Origin: Brachycybe producta
Lineage: Eukaryota > Arthropoda > Diplopoda > Playtdesmida > Andrognathidae
NCBI GenBank assembly: GCA_036925085.1
Contig: JAUPFP010000068.1
Location: forward strand, 775,501 to 839,500
Length of the DNA: 64,000 nucleotides
Direction of reading: 5' to 3'
Below, in pieces: positions 20,971 through 31,770 of the stretch. The translations under genes were made by a program, and so were the position numbers. Numbering within the stretch: the first letter of the stretch is position 1; every line of letters starts with the position of its first letter. The notes under the pieces are model-generated. The model was not told the origin of the DNA and did not search any database. It saw nothing but the letters and a program-made list of their open reading frames with translations.

Positions 20971-21660
20971 AACCCAGCTACGCCATTTTTAACAAACCTA
21001 AATTTTTCGTCAACCCTTATGACGTCACACAAGCTTCTTCTTACGATGAGGCATAGATATATAGAAGTTGTTATGAGGTGGTGCAAAACACATTTTTTTT
21101 AAAAAATATAATGAAAAATATTATCAAATATAAAAGGAAATACGATTTCATGTTGTTATTGTAAAAAAATAAACCATCTTCTCTGAAATATGTTTTTCCA
21201 TTATTTAGAGAGTGAAAAAAAAAGTGACAGAATAAGACGAAAGCAGAAGAAAAACGTGGGAACTTTGAAAGTCTGTTCTTCATTCTTCTTTTTCTGTACA
21301 AAAAAAAATCCATAAATTCCAATTTCAAACACATGCAAAGACCAAATCCACAGACACACAACAACAAAAATCGATCCAGACTTCGATTCAAAACAGAATA
21401 GAGAAAATCGTTAATATAATAAGATAAGAAACAAGATTTCTTGGTCAAGTTAGGGATTTTTGCTTTTCCGCAAAGAATAATTTCCTTTCTCATAAGTTTC
21501 TCATTTGTTGTTGTTGTTTACACTTTAAATATAATATTATTAAACAAAAAACCTTTTACATCAAGATTTAATCTTTCGCAACTAACTAACCCTTCTCTGA
21601 ACAGGCCGGAGACACCATAAGGCAAGAAGACATTTCGGATCCCTTACGGAGCAAATCAAC
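20971..21660. other. No gene recognised
   Basis: AT-rich. The minus-strand frame at 21,071-21,493 is Phe/Leu/Lys-rich, without a recognisable family or splice context. Confidence 0.45.
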
Positions 21661-21866
21661 ACAGGCAGTTAGAAGTCGAGACAAATAGAAGTTGGCTCCG
21701 CCCCTTTTTATGACGACCGGCAACTTCTAATTGGTTTGTTGTGTGGTTCGACGTTGAAAAGACCGGAGCATGTGACGTCAGACTACATAACTAACCAATT
21801 AGAAGTTGCGTTCGTCATAAAAAGGGCGGAGCCAACTTCTGTTTGTCCCGATTTCTAATTGCTTGT
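21661..21866. mobile_element. Foldback MITE, family A copy 5
   Basis: Ends slightly diverged (ACAGGCAGTTAG, CTAATTGCTTGT). A perfect 9-bp duplication CAAATCAAC lies at 21,652-21,660 and 21,867-21,875. TGACGTCA at 21,773-21,780. Confidence 0.92.
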
Positions 21867-22185
21867 CAAATCAACAGGTCGATGATCAGAAATGGATGGT
21901 CACCATCTTTCTGAGCTAAACCGCAGTCCAGTGATATTCATAATTCTTTGTGTGGCTACCGCGCGATCAAGGAAGAAAAGAGCTACCGAAATAGTCAAGA
22001 TCGTCGTTGACTCACAAAATTTTTTTTTTTTAAAAAATGCTTCATTTCAGCTGATTTTAAAGTGCAAACCCCTAAAATCCAACTTTTGATTTTGTGTTTT
22101 CAGAGTAAAATTAAGTGAGGGGGGGGGGAGGGGGGGGAGAACTTGAAAGGGTACTAGAAACTATAAGGGTCGCTCAATCATTTAA

Positions 22186-22345
22186 AGAGACCATTACCCT
22201 CCAGAAATTTTCTTGTCAAAATATCATAAAGATTTACGTGACGATTGCCATAATAATTTTTAAAATTAAAAATAAGACATTAAAAAAAAAACTAAAAATG
22301 AAGTGACATTAAATCACCAAACAACGCCATTTTAAATTTTCTAAA
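22186..22345. mobile_element. Left half of a TTAA-flanked foldback element, family P copy 2
   Basis: Starts AGAGACCATTACCCTCCAG directly after TTAA (22,182-22,185), as does the full copy at 36,229. The sequence before it (AAACTATAAGGGTCGCTCAA) is family O, so it inserted into a family O copy. The right half is not found. Confidence 0.65.
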
Positions 22346-22734
22346 AACGAAAGTCTACCCGTCAATTTAGTAGTAGCAAATGTTGCCACCTCACATTTCC
22401 ATAATTCCTTAATATTATTTTTGAATATGTTTTTTATGAATTACTTTTAATTTTAAAAATTATTTTGTGGTAATCGTTGTATTGGGTAAGTTGACCATAT
22501 TTTAACAAGAAATTTCTTGAATTTAAAAAAACCGCAATTTATTACAAAACCAAATTTCTACTCAAACTATTCAAGTTTGCTGTTAGCAATCAGTGATTGC
22601 CTTCTTACAAGGGGGTGAGAAGAAGAAAAACAAAAAATAGTGAAAAGAAAAACTGAATTTCTTTATGTGAGTTTGTAAATTAACTACAGTAGAACGTCGA
22701 TTATCGAGAAATTGGAAAAATGACACGTGGTGAT

Positions 22735-23065
22735 TGTCCTAAACCGCAGTCCAGTGATATTCATAAAGCACACTATACATGGGCAGGCCTGACCACTCTA
22801 CGAAAATTGGGGAGATTTTTGCTACCTAGGACAGATTCCTATTATTGGTCTTTTTTCCCTAGAGTTATAAGACAATGGAACTCTCTTCTTGAGGCAGTGG
22901 TGAATGGGGATGATTTTGTTTTGTGGGATTGACATTTGTATATTCATTTTGTTTTTATATATGTGCATGTATATGTGCTTGACAATGCCTAATGCTGCAC
23001 GTGGACTTTTATGTCCCTCTGCCATAGGCCTATCTGGCTGCTAGCAGAGTACTAATTGTAATTGT
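22735..23065 (+). mobile_element. 5'-truncated non-LTR retrotransposon fragment 2
   Basis: Coding relic to the TGA at 22,930-22,932, then an untranslated tail with TGCTGCACGTGGACTTTTATG, TAGCAGAGTACTAATTG and a final (TTGTAA) run. The tail matches the two tails at 6137-6272, so one LINE family produced both. Confidence 0.8.
22762..22932 (+). pseudogene. Non-LTR reverse transcriptase C-terminal fragment
   Basis: In one uninterrupted frame it reads GRFLLPRTDSYYW then SFFPRVIRQWNSLLEAVV and ends in a stop. R-T-D-x-Y-x-x-SFFPR-x-IR-x-WNSL is the conserved C-terminal signature of CR1/L2/jockey-like LINE polymerases (known from the family). Everything upstream, including the catalytic domain, is absent. 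This is the best preserved LINE frame in the window. Confidence 0.85.
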
Positions 23066-23198
23066 AATTAATGTCGGACATAACTAGTTCTGATAATCAA
23101 ACGCAAATTTTACAAAAAAAAAGTCTATAGTGCATAGCATTAGCCACTACAGTGGCGCCCTCTTGGAGAGGAGGAGACAAAAGCAAAAAAAAAACCAA

Positions 23199-23338
23199 TC
23201 TGTTTAGTGAATCTGCAAGATTCAACACCAAAAATGTATTGAATTTTACAGATTCACAACGAGGTTGGTTGTTTTTGCAGACTGCCTAGGCAATATGCAG
23301 ATTGACTGATTCCGCAGATTGACAGTAACATATTTAAA
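23199..23338. mobile_element. Foldback MITE, family L copy 2, left end lost
   Basis: Right arm ends CAATATGCAGATTGACTG, CCGCAGATTGACAGTAA as in copy 1. The inner arms GTGAATCTGCAAGATTCAA and TACAGATTCAC are present; the left CAATCTGCGGAATC end is missing. Confidence 0.75.
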
Positions 23339-23841
23339 GTAATACAAGTAATTTGTAGGCCTATTTGTATTACAAGAATACATCTAAGTTACACAGGAAG
23401 AAGAAGAAGAAAAAAATCTGAGCTTTTAAGCTTTTTCAATTCGGGGAAAAAAAATAGTTCCTTAACCCGACACCTTGGTTAAGATATTTGCAACACAATA
23501 AAAAAAACACGAACCGGATTTCTAACATTTACATACATGACTTTTCGCACACAACACAAAAAAAAATCTAGAAATTCATTATAGCGCATGCGTATAAAAA
23601 ATCATGCAAAAAAAAAACGAAAAGTATTGAAAAAAAAAAGCAAACACCCAAAATCTGTGCATCATCATCATCATCATCTTGCGCCTGTAATAACATCACA
23701 TTTGGACGAGTAATCGTTGAGATAGGGCCAACAACATCGTCATCATCACTACATTTTTCGTTATTTTTCTACATGTGGCCAACCTTTAATTGAACACGAG
23801 CCACTGTTTATGTGTCTCTCTCTCTCAAGCTGAAATTATTC
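23339..23841. other. No gene; simple repeats
   Basis: GAA-rich tract near 23,395-23,412, A-runs, and CAT repeats at about 23,663-23,680. No coding signal. Confidence 0.45.
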
Positions 23842-24145
23842 ACCAAAAAAGAGCAAAGGCAAGAGAGCAAACATTTGCTTGTGTGTGTGTGTGTGTGTGT
23901 GCTCAACGATGTTTGCTCGTGTTCTCTTGAAATGCTCACCTTGCATCCATACAAGAGCAAATATGTTCGTGTTCGCAGTTGATCCATCGTTTAGAGCTAG
24001 CACTCTAGCTGTACAGGCATTTCAACAATATTCAATAATCACTGTCCACAAGCACAAACAAGGCTTTTCTTTGATGTACCGCCAGCCAACTGATCTTTTT
24101 TTTTTCTCTAGCTCGCTCGCTCGCTCGCTAACCGGTAAACTGGGT
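23842..24145. repeat. Interspersed repeat, omega copy 1
   Basis: Shares CATTTGCTYGTG, TTGAAATGCTC, GTTCGCAGTTGA, CATCGTTTA..AGC.AGCACTCT, CTTTGATGTACCGCCA and GCTAACC with 25,946-26,586. A (TG)n tract at 23,879-23,903 interrupts it. Relative to the second copy it lacks the family E insertion. Confidence 0.65.
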
Positions 24146-24299
24146 GAGAATGCTCGCTCGTTCTTTTGAACTTTTAACTTGAACCATCTTGACCACGAGC
24201 CTCCTTACAGAATAAAATTATGAAATTGTGACAGACATATGTCTTATGATGTCAATCATTGTGTGCAATTATCTTATGACTATCATGTTATGCTGCAAA

Positions 24300-25370
24300 C
24301 CAAGCAATCAAAGGATGCAGTTTGCACAGCGGACTTTGAAATATTGTAAACAAAATGTAAAAGGTGACGTGTTATTTTACTCCTGTCAGAACACTACTAG
24401 AATATTGTTCACCAATTTGCAATTCTTATCGAGTTAATGTACAGCGTAGGGCTGCAAGATTTGTTAAAGGTAAATACGCTCGTACATGTATGCTGACAGG
24501 GTAACCTTCATGCTGAATGAACTTCAGTGAGAATCACTAGCAAAACCATAGAGCTGAGCAAAGCTTTGCCCTTCTTGCGCGCTTATTAGCTCCAGAGAAC
24601 AGAGAGGATTGTTAAGATAGAATTCTTGCTAGAAACTCCCTCCACCCCCTGTATAAGTAGACAAGGGCATTCAATGCATATTACTAGAGGTGGGACGAAT
24701 CCTAAATTATCTCGAATTCGAATCCTAAAAGGGTTTCGAATCTCTCGAATCCTTCATATAAGAATCATGTTATTTATTAAGAAGATACAAATAAATGAAA
24801 TAATATTAAATATTAAAATTATTAATAATAAAAAACAAGTGTGGCTTCACTCAGGGTCGCTGCCATAAGGTGATCCATTGGTGATTCGGATAACCACCGG
24901 AATTGCAACAATCGCCGGGTTTTTTTTGTTAGTGAACGCTTCTATTGAACGTCAACGGAGTTAAAACTAATTTTACCAAAGTTTTTAACAGTTTTTTAAA
25001 GGTTAGGATTCGAAAGATTCGAAAACGAAAAAAAAAAACAGCGCAAAGATTCGAGTTTTCGAATCTTGAATATTTTTCAAGATGCGTGCGGTATTCGAAT
25101 GGCTCATCCCTACTTATTATTAGTTTTATTACATAAAAATAAAAGCTATAAGTGATGCATATATTCGTGGTCTCTCTTTCCAAATATGTATTTAGCTGAT
25201 ATGGAATTCTCTTCCTGGGACATTGTCCTGTTTTGAGAACCAATTCAATTTTGACGATAATTTGTCTAAATCTTGTGCTAAATTACAACAACATATGATT
25301 GAGTATTATCACCCCCCCCCTCTCCCCTTTCTTTGACACATGGCTCTCGATCTGATTGCAGTTGTACTAA
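24300..25370 (+). mobile_element. Non-LTR retrotransposon fragment 3, split by a hAT-like MITE
   Basis: Degraded LINE C-terminal coding sequence continues on both sides of the family I element at 24,685-25,112. In the left part, from 24,385, the frame reads VRTLLEYCSPICNSYRVNV then QRRAARFVKGKYAR, later SRQGHSMHIT. The right part from about 25,195 reads WNSLPGTLSCFENQFNF. These are conserved LINE polymerase segments in the correct order. Stops and shifts show decay. Confidence 0.8.
24685..25112 (+). mobile_element. hAT-like MITE, family I copy 2
   Basis: Starts TAGAGGTGGGACGAATCC and ends GAATGGCTCATCCCTA. Flanked by CATATTAC (24,677-24,684) and CTTATTAT (25,113-25,120), 6 of 8 matching. It carries the family signature AACAAGTGTGGCTTCACTCA and GGTGATCCATTGGTGA. 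It inserted in a LINE relic. Confidence 0.82.
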
Positions 25371-25945
25371 GTTGAATTGAATAAGAAAACATAATATGCG
25401 CCAAATGATGGCTCGCGAGCTACTGGTTGGCCATTGGTTTTTTATAACAGTGATTTGACGGTTGCATTCTTTGTGAATAATACCGAAAAAATATGTCTAT
25501 CAAAAGTAACATAACCATTGATACAGAAAAGAGAGTGAGTGAGGCGCCACCCATAACACTATTACACACAGTGGGACTTGGGGGGGAAAAGAAGAGTGAA
25601 AACGCATTTATCAACAACAAAAAAAACACCTTAAACTCCTCCTCCTCCCCCCCCCCCCCGAAAACAAACCCACAAACATATTTACGCAAAAAAAAAAATT
25701 CTAATCGATATGCAATATAGATTTTTTCTTTCTTTCTGTTGTCCTCCCCTTCTTCTTCTTCCTCCTCCTGCTCTTTCTTTTGCAATATCCACACGCCATG
25801 TTGTAATTCTAACATTTTCCCGTTTTCTGGGAGGATTCTTATCATTTTATGAACCATTTACATTATAGAGCGAGCCTGAAAAAAACTTTTTCATTTCCAG
25901 AATTTTTTGAAGATTTTTTTTTATTATTTGTTAGTCTGGGTAAAT
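25371..25945. other. No gene; homopolymer-rich DNA
   Basis: C-run near 25,648 and CTT/CCT runs near 25,745-25,770. The opposite-strand frames over 25,420-25,857 come from these runs. Confidence 0.5.
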
Positions 25946-26586
25946 TCACCACACAAAAAAAGCGAGCACGAGGCGACCATTTGCTCGTGTTCCCTTGAAA
26001 TGCTCTCACCTTGCTTGGCCATACCGAAGGCAAATAATTTATGTTCTTGTTCGAACTTCGCAGTTGAACACCATCGTTTACAGCGAGCACTCTTAAGCCC
26101 CGTTTTCACGATGATAGCTGTCACGATAGTTGTTGTCATGAGAGCAACTATCGCGAGAACTATCATCGTGATAGCACTATCACAACTATCTCGTTTGACT
26201 AGATAGTTGATAGTACTGTCGCAATAGTAATAGTTGTTGTGTGACAGCTTGTAGGGGAAAATACCCCCTTTTAGGGAAATATGACTTCTGGAGAGAGGGA
26301 GAGACAACACTGCTGTTGACTCAACGATATATGTGAAATAAAGTCACACTGTCATGTGACAGAACTATCACGTTACTTCAAGACATGTAGACAATTGCTA
26401 TCGTGAGAGTGAACTATCGCAACTTTCATGACAGCTACTCTCACGATAGAACTATCGCCATGAAAACGAGGCTTTAATCACCACATAACTAAACCACACA
26501 CTAAAAAGCACGAAAATGTTTGTTTTTTCTTTCTTCTTTGATGTACCGCCATCCACCGGATATTTTACGAACACAAGCTTGCTAAC
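25946..26586. repeat. Interspersed repeat, omega copy 2, interrupted
   Basis: Second copy of 23,842-24,145, split by the TTAA-flanked element at 26,097-26,473. The 3' part resumes with CTTTGATGTACCGCCATCCA and ends GCTAACC. Confidence 0.65.
26097..26473. mobile_element. TTAA-flanked foldback MITE, family E copy 1
   Basis: Starts GCCCCGTTTTCACGATGATAG and ends ATCGCCATGAAAACGAGGCT. Perfect TTAA duplications at 26,093-26,096 and 26,474-26,477 suggest a piggyBac-type mechanism. The interior is filled with ACTATCGC/GATAGTT words that fold on themselves. Confidence 0.85.
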
Positions 26587-26846
26587 CAATACTCACTGAT
26601 GTGTATTGTGTTGTGTTTATTTCGTGAGAGAGGGCGGCGGCAAACTCCAAGACCGCCCAGAGAGCACAAACTCTAGTTACGCCCACTGCGTGTTTGATTC
26701 TCCCCTTAGGTTCGGACACACTAAATAAGACGAAACGGTTTGAGGCGGTTTGAGTCAACCAGAAAAAAAAAATAGCACTGGGGCAAGTGCAGGTATAGCA
26801 CATACTGGTGAGACAAGAAGTCTTGTGTCTGATTGAGATGTATCAG

Positions 26847-27815
26847 TAGAGCTGCAAACTTTTCGGGATTTTAAAATACAAATTTCTGGAATTAAAATCG
26901 GTCATTTCGGGACATAAAAATTGCCAATTCCGAGACTTTCCAAACATAAAATCAGAAATTTTAGGATGATATTTTTCAAAATACATTTATTTTGTCTAGT
27001 TATTAACTTTTGAATTGTACTGCAGAGCATTAAATTCTTCGATGTTTTCAGGTGTTAGTGAAGGGTGCGCAATCACTTAATATAGATTTATGACGAAAAT
27101 GAGCGTTCCAAATCAACTGAAATCAAGGGAGCAAACATTACTTCGATTCAAAAATCCATTGAGAAACAAAATTTGGTAACTGTTGTGGCGCATTCACACT
27201 AGGCTGGTTGTATCCCTCTAGCAGCATAGAGTGAACTGCTACCAGCAGCTGCTTTCTTCAGCAGGCTAGTGATTTTAACAGTGGCTGGTGAAGCAGCTGA
27301 CTAGCTACCAGCTGGTCACGTGACTCCCTTCCTGCTGCTAGCAGTGTGAAACTCCACAAACTGCACGACGGTGAATGGATGACTTGCACTGCTAATACCA
27401 GCAGTGACTGGACAAGTGGCTTGTAAACCAGCCTGGTGTGAATGTGCCTTTGCACTTGTAGGTCCCAGTGTAGTTGCATGTAGAACAAAATTGGTCTTAA
27501 TAGCAGACATAAAAGAAGGTTACCAAAAAGGGTGGAAAAGAGAAACACGATTTTTAAAGTCTGGACCCACATTCTTTCAAGACTGCAAGTTTTTTTTTTC
27601 CAAAAAAAAACAAAATGTGTCAATTTTTGGGAAAATATTTAATAATTTTGGGAGAAAAGACCAATTTCGGGAAAAACAATCGATTTTGGGTTTTTCTGGA
27701 AAACAACCATGTCTAAATCAACCTGAAATTAGATGGTAAACACCCAGCTATTGTCAAAAACTCATTTGGACCAGCCAAAAAAAAAATCGGGATTTCAATA
27801 AAAGTTGCAGCTCTA
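26847..27815. mobile_element. hAT-like non-autonomous element, family X
   Basis: Ends TAGAGCTGCAAACTTTTCGG and AATAAAAGTTGCAGCTCTA, classic hAT termini. Flanked by TGTATCAG (26,839-26,846) and CGTATCAG (27,816-27,823), 7 of 8 matching. TTTCGGGA words recur in both arms. A second element is nested at 27,187-27,448. Confidence 0.85.
27187..27448. mobile_element. Foldback MITE, family Y, nested in family X
   Basis: Ends GGCGCATTCACACTAGGCTG and CAGCCTGGTGTGAATGTGCC. The interior is rich in CAGCTGC/GCTGGTAG words such as CTACCAGCAGCTGC. No clear duplication at the junctions. Confidence 0.8.
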
Positions 27816-27823
27816 CGTATCAG

Positions 27824-28423
27824 ACGTGTCTCAACACCCGGGTGACTACTTGTATGTTTCAGTCAAGAATATCAAAAATGTACCGCTTGTATCTTTTATT
27901 TTTTATTACAATATTAATTGATTAATCTGATTTAGTGTGGGTTGTAGCTGGGGAAGAGACACACGCTTCAGACATTTTGTCTAAAACGCTTCAGTCAATA
28001 ATATGTCTTATTGAGTGCGTGCCCGGCGTAGCGTCTCCTTCTGACATACAAAACAACCAAAATTCTATGCTACTCTTTTTTTTTGTTCTCCTTTGCATAT
28101 ATTTTTCAAAATGGATGTTTATAAAGTCGAATCTCGAATAATAAAAAAAAACCCTCCAAAATTTGTTTTTTTTTTACTGGAGCCCGACGACTTTGGGAAC
28201 CACAAAAATGTGGCACCCGAAAAATTAGTTGAAAAAAAACCTTTTTCTTCTTTTTTTCTATTTCAATAATGGGTTAAAACAAAGCATTTTTTATTCTCTC
28301 TCCTCAATAAAACTGCTAGTAACATTACTAAAAGCAGCTGAGATAACATCATATTTCATCACGACACGAATGCATTTTAAATTGAAAACAAAACGGCTAC
28401 AAAAAAGTAGAAAGAGAATCAAT
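27824..28423. other. No gene recognised
   Basis: AT-rich DNA with T- and A-runs near 28,165 and 28,240. Confidence 0.45.
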
Positions 28424-28486
28424 GAGAGAAAGTTCGAGGGAGAAAGAGTGAAAAAGAGAGTGAAAGAAAGAGACAGGAAGGAGAGA

Positions 28487-28517
<31 letters not shown>

Positions 28518-28620
28518 AAAAGCGAAAGTTCGAGGAAGAAAGAGTGAAAAGAGTGAGAGGAGAGAAAGGCAGAGAGAGCGATAGAAAGAGATATATATAG
28601 AGGGAGAGAGAGAAAGTGCA
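28424..28620. repeat. AG/GAAA-rich purine tract
   Basis: About 200 bases of AGAGA and GAAAG units with AGTTCGAGG.AGAAAGAGTG duplicated near 28,430 and 28,525. The Arg/Glu/Lys-rich frame across it is an artefact of composition. Confidence 0.9.
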
Positions 28621-29641
28621 GAAGAAGCAAAAAAAAAAAAAGCTCCATAATTTCTTTATTTTTTATACCACTTTTTGTAGGATTTTTTTTTCTATTTATG
28701 AAAATAGGGTTTTCTTTTGGTGTGTTTATTGGGGTTCGGAGGAGGAGAGTATCAAAAAAGAAACCTAATGTCCACAGATATATTCATTAATATTTATTAC
28801 AACCTCATCCATCCATCCATCCATCCATCCCCATCACACTTTTTGTGCTGTTTTTTTTTTGTTTCGATGAATAAAAACCAAACAAAATAAAACATAAAGA
28901 AAAAAACATTTACATTGGCATCAAAAGAAGACTCAATGAAATATATGCAAAAAAATACAAACAAAAACTTCCCCATTTCCGCACTTGAAAATAAAGCCGA
29001 AGGAAAAAAAAAAAATTCCGCCCAATTTCATGTCATTTTTCATAGAAAAAAAAGTTATGATTCATAGGTGAGAGATTTTTTTCTTTTCTTTTAGCTTAAA
29101 AGCTAGCTTAATATTTATTTCGTTTTTGTCCCTCTAGATGGCCCGCGTCTCCAGTGGTTATTCTGTTCCATAGGAGGTCCCGCTTCCCTCCATCCACCAG
29201 CAATTTTGAGAAAATTTATAATTTTCAAGCGAAACAAAGCAGAAACAAAAAAATACGAAGTGTTTTAGAAACTAGAAAAGTTGGTGATAAATGCTTTAGA
29301 AAATTAATTTCCATAATTCCTACATTTCTGCTTTCTGTAACATCCTCTAATTTAACCTTGTTAAGAGGTTGTTGCTGCTGATAAATCAATTCTATTGAAT
29401 TTTGAAACTATCACAAACCAAAATTTCCAATAAATAAATACATTACATTTAACTCCAAAAAAAATTCCCTTTTGAAGTTTCATTTTTGAACGGTTTTGAT
29501 TTTTCTATTGACAAACTCTAGAACTAAAGTCCCCCCCCCCACCTCCCCATCTTTATTCAATTTAGCCCTTCTTCCTTGAAATCCTATTCTCAATTTTAGT
29601 ACTCTTCATGTTTTTTTTTGTAGCCTTTTTCCTTTCCCCTC
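28621..29641. other. No gene; low-complexity DNA and repeat fragments
   Basis: (CCAT)n at about 28,807-28,832. Family O words GAAACTAGAAAAGTTGGTGA near 29,265. Otherwise A-, T- and C-runs. Confidence 0.5.
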
Positions 29642-29774
29642 AGAAGCAGTTGGGCGCAGCAAGAAAAATTCGTTCTGATTGGGTTATTTTGGTTTGATTT
29701 TCTGTTTATTATTGGTCTGATGCTCATAAAAGGCTGGGCTAACAGAATTTTTCTAGCTGCGCGCAACTGCCTGT
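29642..29774. mobile_element. Foldback MITE, family D
   Basis: GAAGCAGTTGGGCGCAGCAA at the left pairs with AGCTGCGCGCAACTGCCTGT at the right, and AGAAAAATTC with GAATTTTTCT. The core contains TTATTATTGGTCTGATGCTC and AAAAGGCTGGGC, resembling families A-C. Flanking duplications are unclear. Confidence 0.7.
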
Positions 29775-30660
29775 CTTCCCTCTCCCTTTCCCTCTACCAT
29801 GTTTTAAATCTTTTTTTTTATGCTGTGTAATAACATCCTCTAATGGACATCCCAAATTCTTGCACAAGTTTGGCTAGCAAATAATAACCACACATCCGCT
29901 CGAGCTAGCAACATTTATATGCTGACAGAAACTAATATTCAAACATGTAAACATAGCAATGATGGGTTTTTTGTTGTTGTTGTTGTTGTGTGATAGAGAT
30001 CCAGGAAGAGAGAGAGAGAGTAGGCAAATGACCAGCATATAATTCATAACGTCAAAATCTGCTTTCAACGCTAATAAAAAGAAACTTTAACTGCAATGCA
30101 AGCAAGCAGTTACTTTGAAGAGAGGAAAAAAATCATCTACTACTTCTGCATCGGATTTTTTTTTTCTGCTTTCTCTCTCTCTCTCTCTTTCTCTCTGAAC
30201 ATTCTTGAGACCACAAAATGTGCGACAAAGGCATCAGTTTGTGGTTTTAATATGGCCCCACAAACATTTCTATATCATTCTAACCTCTTCCCTCCTCCTT
30301 CTTATATATTTTTTTCTCTCTCACACACAAATACACCACACAACTAAATGAGAAACATAACGACTGATGCGCCACCTTGGTCTAATAACATCATTACAAA
30401 AAGAAGAGATGATGAGAAAATGAGGGGGGGGGGGGGGGGGGGGGGAGAGGGTTTCTGTCTTTGAATTTCTTTTCACTTATAACTGTCAATTTGTACCAAC
30501 AGTTACCAAATATGTAAAACACACAGCATTGTTATTGCTTATCAAACTACTAGGCTGATGGTTATGTGTGTGTGTAGAGAGTAGGCCTATAATGGGACCA
30601 AGCTGACTACATTTGAAGGAACCAACCAAAAAAACACGCACACGCGCACACACTCGAGGA
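29775..30660. other. No gene; simple repeats
   Basis: CT tracts near 30,172-30,195 and a G-run at about 30,424-30,445. (TTG) run near 29,972-29,988. Frames here are short and without family resemblance. Confidence 0.5.
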
Positions 30661-30871
30661 ACAGGCATTTAGAAATCGGAAAGAACACAAGTTGGCTCCG
30701 CCCTTTTTATGACGACCGGCAACTTCTAATTGGTTTGTTGTGTGGTTCGACGTTGAAAAGGGCGGAGAGCAGACGTCAGAGTCAAACTATATAACCAACC
30801 AATTAGAAGTTGCCGGTCGTCATAAAAAGGGTGGAGCCAACTTGTGTTCGTCCCGATTTCTGAATACCTGT
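30661..30871. mobile_element. Foldback MITE, family A copy 6
   Basis: Starts ACAGGCATTTAG and ends TGAATACCTGT. CTCGAGGA occurs on both sides (30,653-30,660 and 30,872-30,879), an 8-bp match where other copies show nine. The central TGACGTCA is altered to AGACGTCA. Confidence 0.85.
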
Positions 30872-30887
30872 CTCGAGGATTGGGTTG

Positions 30888-31107
30888 AAGGGGGCGGACA
30901 TTAGGGGGTGAATCTCGTGCGGCATGGCAAGCCAATTTTAGTTTTTATCCGCGTTTTTACTGGATTTTCAGATTTTAATTTCTATTCTGAAAATCCAGCA
31001 AAACGTGAATAAAACAGTAAAATGGCTTTCCATACTTAAGATCTGCTGTGAATCTCGGTGAATCTTTGTAAATCTCGTACATGATTTTCTTCAATGTCGT
31101 CCCCCTT
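30888..31107. mobile_element. Foldback MITE, family Q copy 2
   Basis: AAGGGGGCGGACATTAGGG at the left and TGTCGTCCCCCTT at the right; the interior matches copy 1 (GATCTGCTGTGAATCT, TCGTACATGATTTTCTTCAA). Confidence 0.75.
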
Positions 31108-31195
31108 GATTGAGTTCCATTCAGAGACTATAGTCACTGACAAAAAAAAGTCACAAGTGATCAATTAAGTCGCCTACAAATTAGACCGTAAAACG

Positions 31196-31604
31196 TAACG
31201 GTCGGATGAATCCTAAATTTTTTCAAATCCGAATCCTAAAAGGTTCTCAAATCTCTCGAATCCTTCATATAAGAATCCTTTGTTATTCAATAAGATACAA
31301 ATAAATGAAATAATATTAAATATTAAATTATTAATAATAAAAAAACAAGTGTGGCTTCACTCAGGGTTGCTACAACGTGGTATCGGTGATCCGGATAACC
31401 ACCGAAATTGCAACAATCGCCGGTTTTTTTTTGTTAGTGAACGGCTTCTATTGGACGTCAATGGAATTAAAATTAATTTTACCGAAGTTTTTAACAGTTT
31501 TTTTTAAAGGTTAGGATTCGAAAGACGAAAAAAGCGCGAAGATTTGAGTTTTCGAATCTCGAATATTTTTCAAGATTCGCTGGATTCGAATGTCCATATC
31601 CCTA
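31196..31604 (+). mobile_element. hAT-like MITE, family I copy 3
   Basis: Matches the family over its full length and ends GAATGTCCATATCCCTA. Flanked by GTAAAACG (31,188-31,195) and GTAAAAAG (31,605-31,612), 7 of 8 matching. Confidence 0.82.
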
Positions 31605-31686
31605 GTAAAAAGTCAAGTCTCCGGCCTTGCATTCACAAGAGTTGGAATATGACTATTTAGGGCGAGCGTAGATAAAAGACCATTGA

Positions 31687-31765
31687 TGACAGACAGTTTA
31701 CTCGGTCAGAATGAACAGTATGGCTTCATACAGGGCAAGGGCACACGACCGACTAAATAGACGGA
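31687..31765 (+). pseudogene. Reverse transcriptase fragment of a retroelement
   Basis: One frame reads MTDSLLGQNEQYGFIQGKGT followed within a few codons by a stop. The segment E-x-Q-(Y/F)-GF-x-x-G-(K/R)-x-T is a conserved reverse transcriptase motif of non-LTR retrotransposons. Only about 25 residues are preserved, so the clade cannot be named. Confidence 0.55.
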
Positions 31766-31770
31766 CCGAC

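Noticed and set aside
28229-28648. Lys/Arg/Glu-rich plus frame and Ser/Leu-rich minus frame
   Set aside because: Both arise from an AG-rich purine tract.
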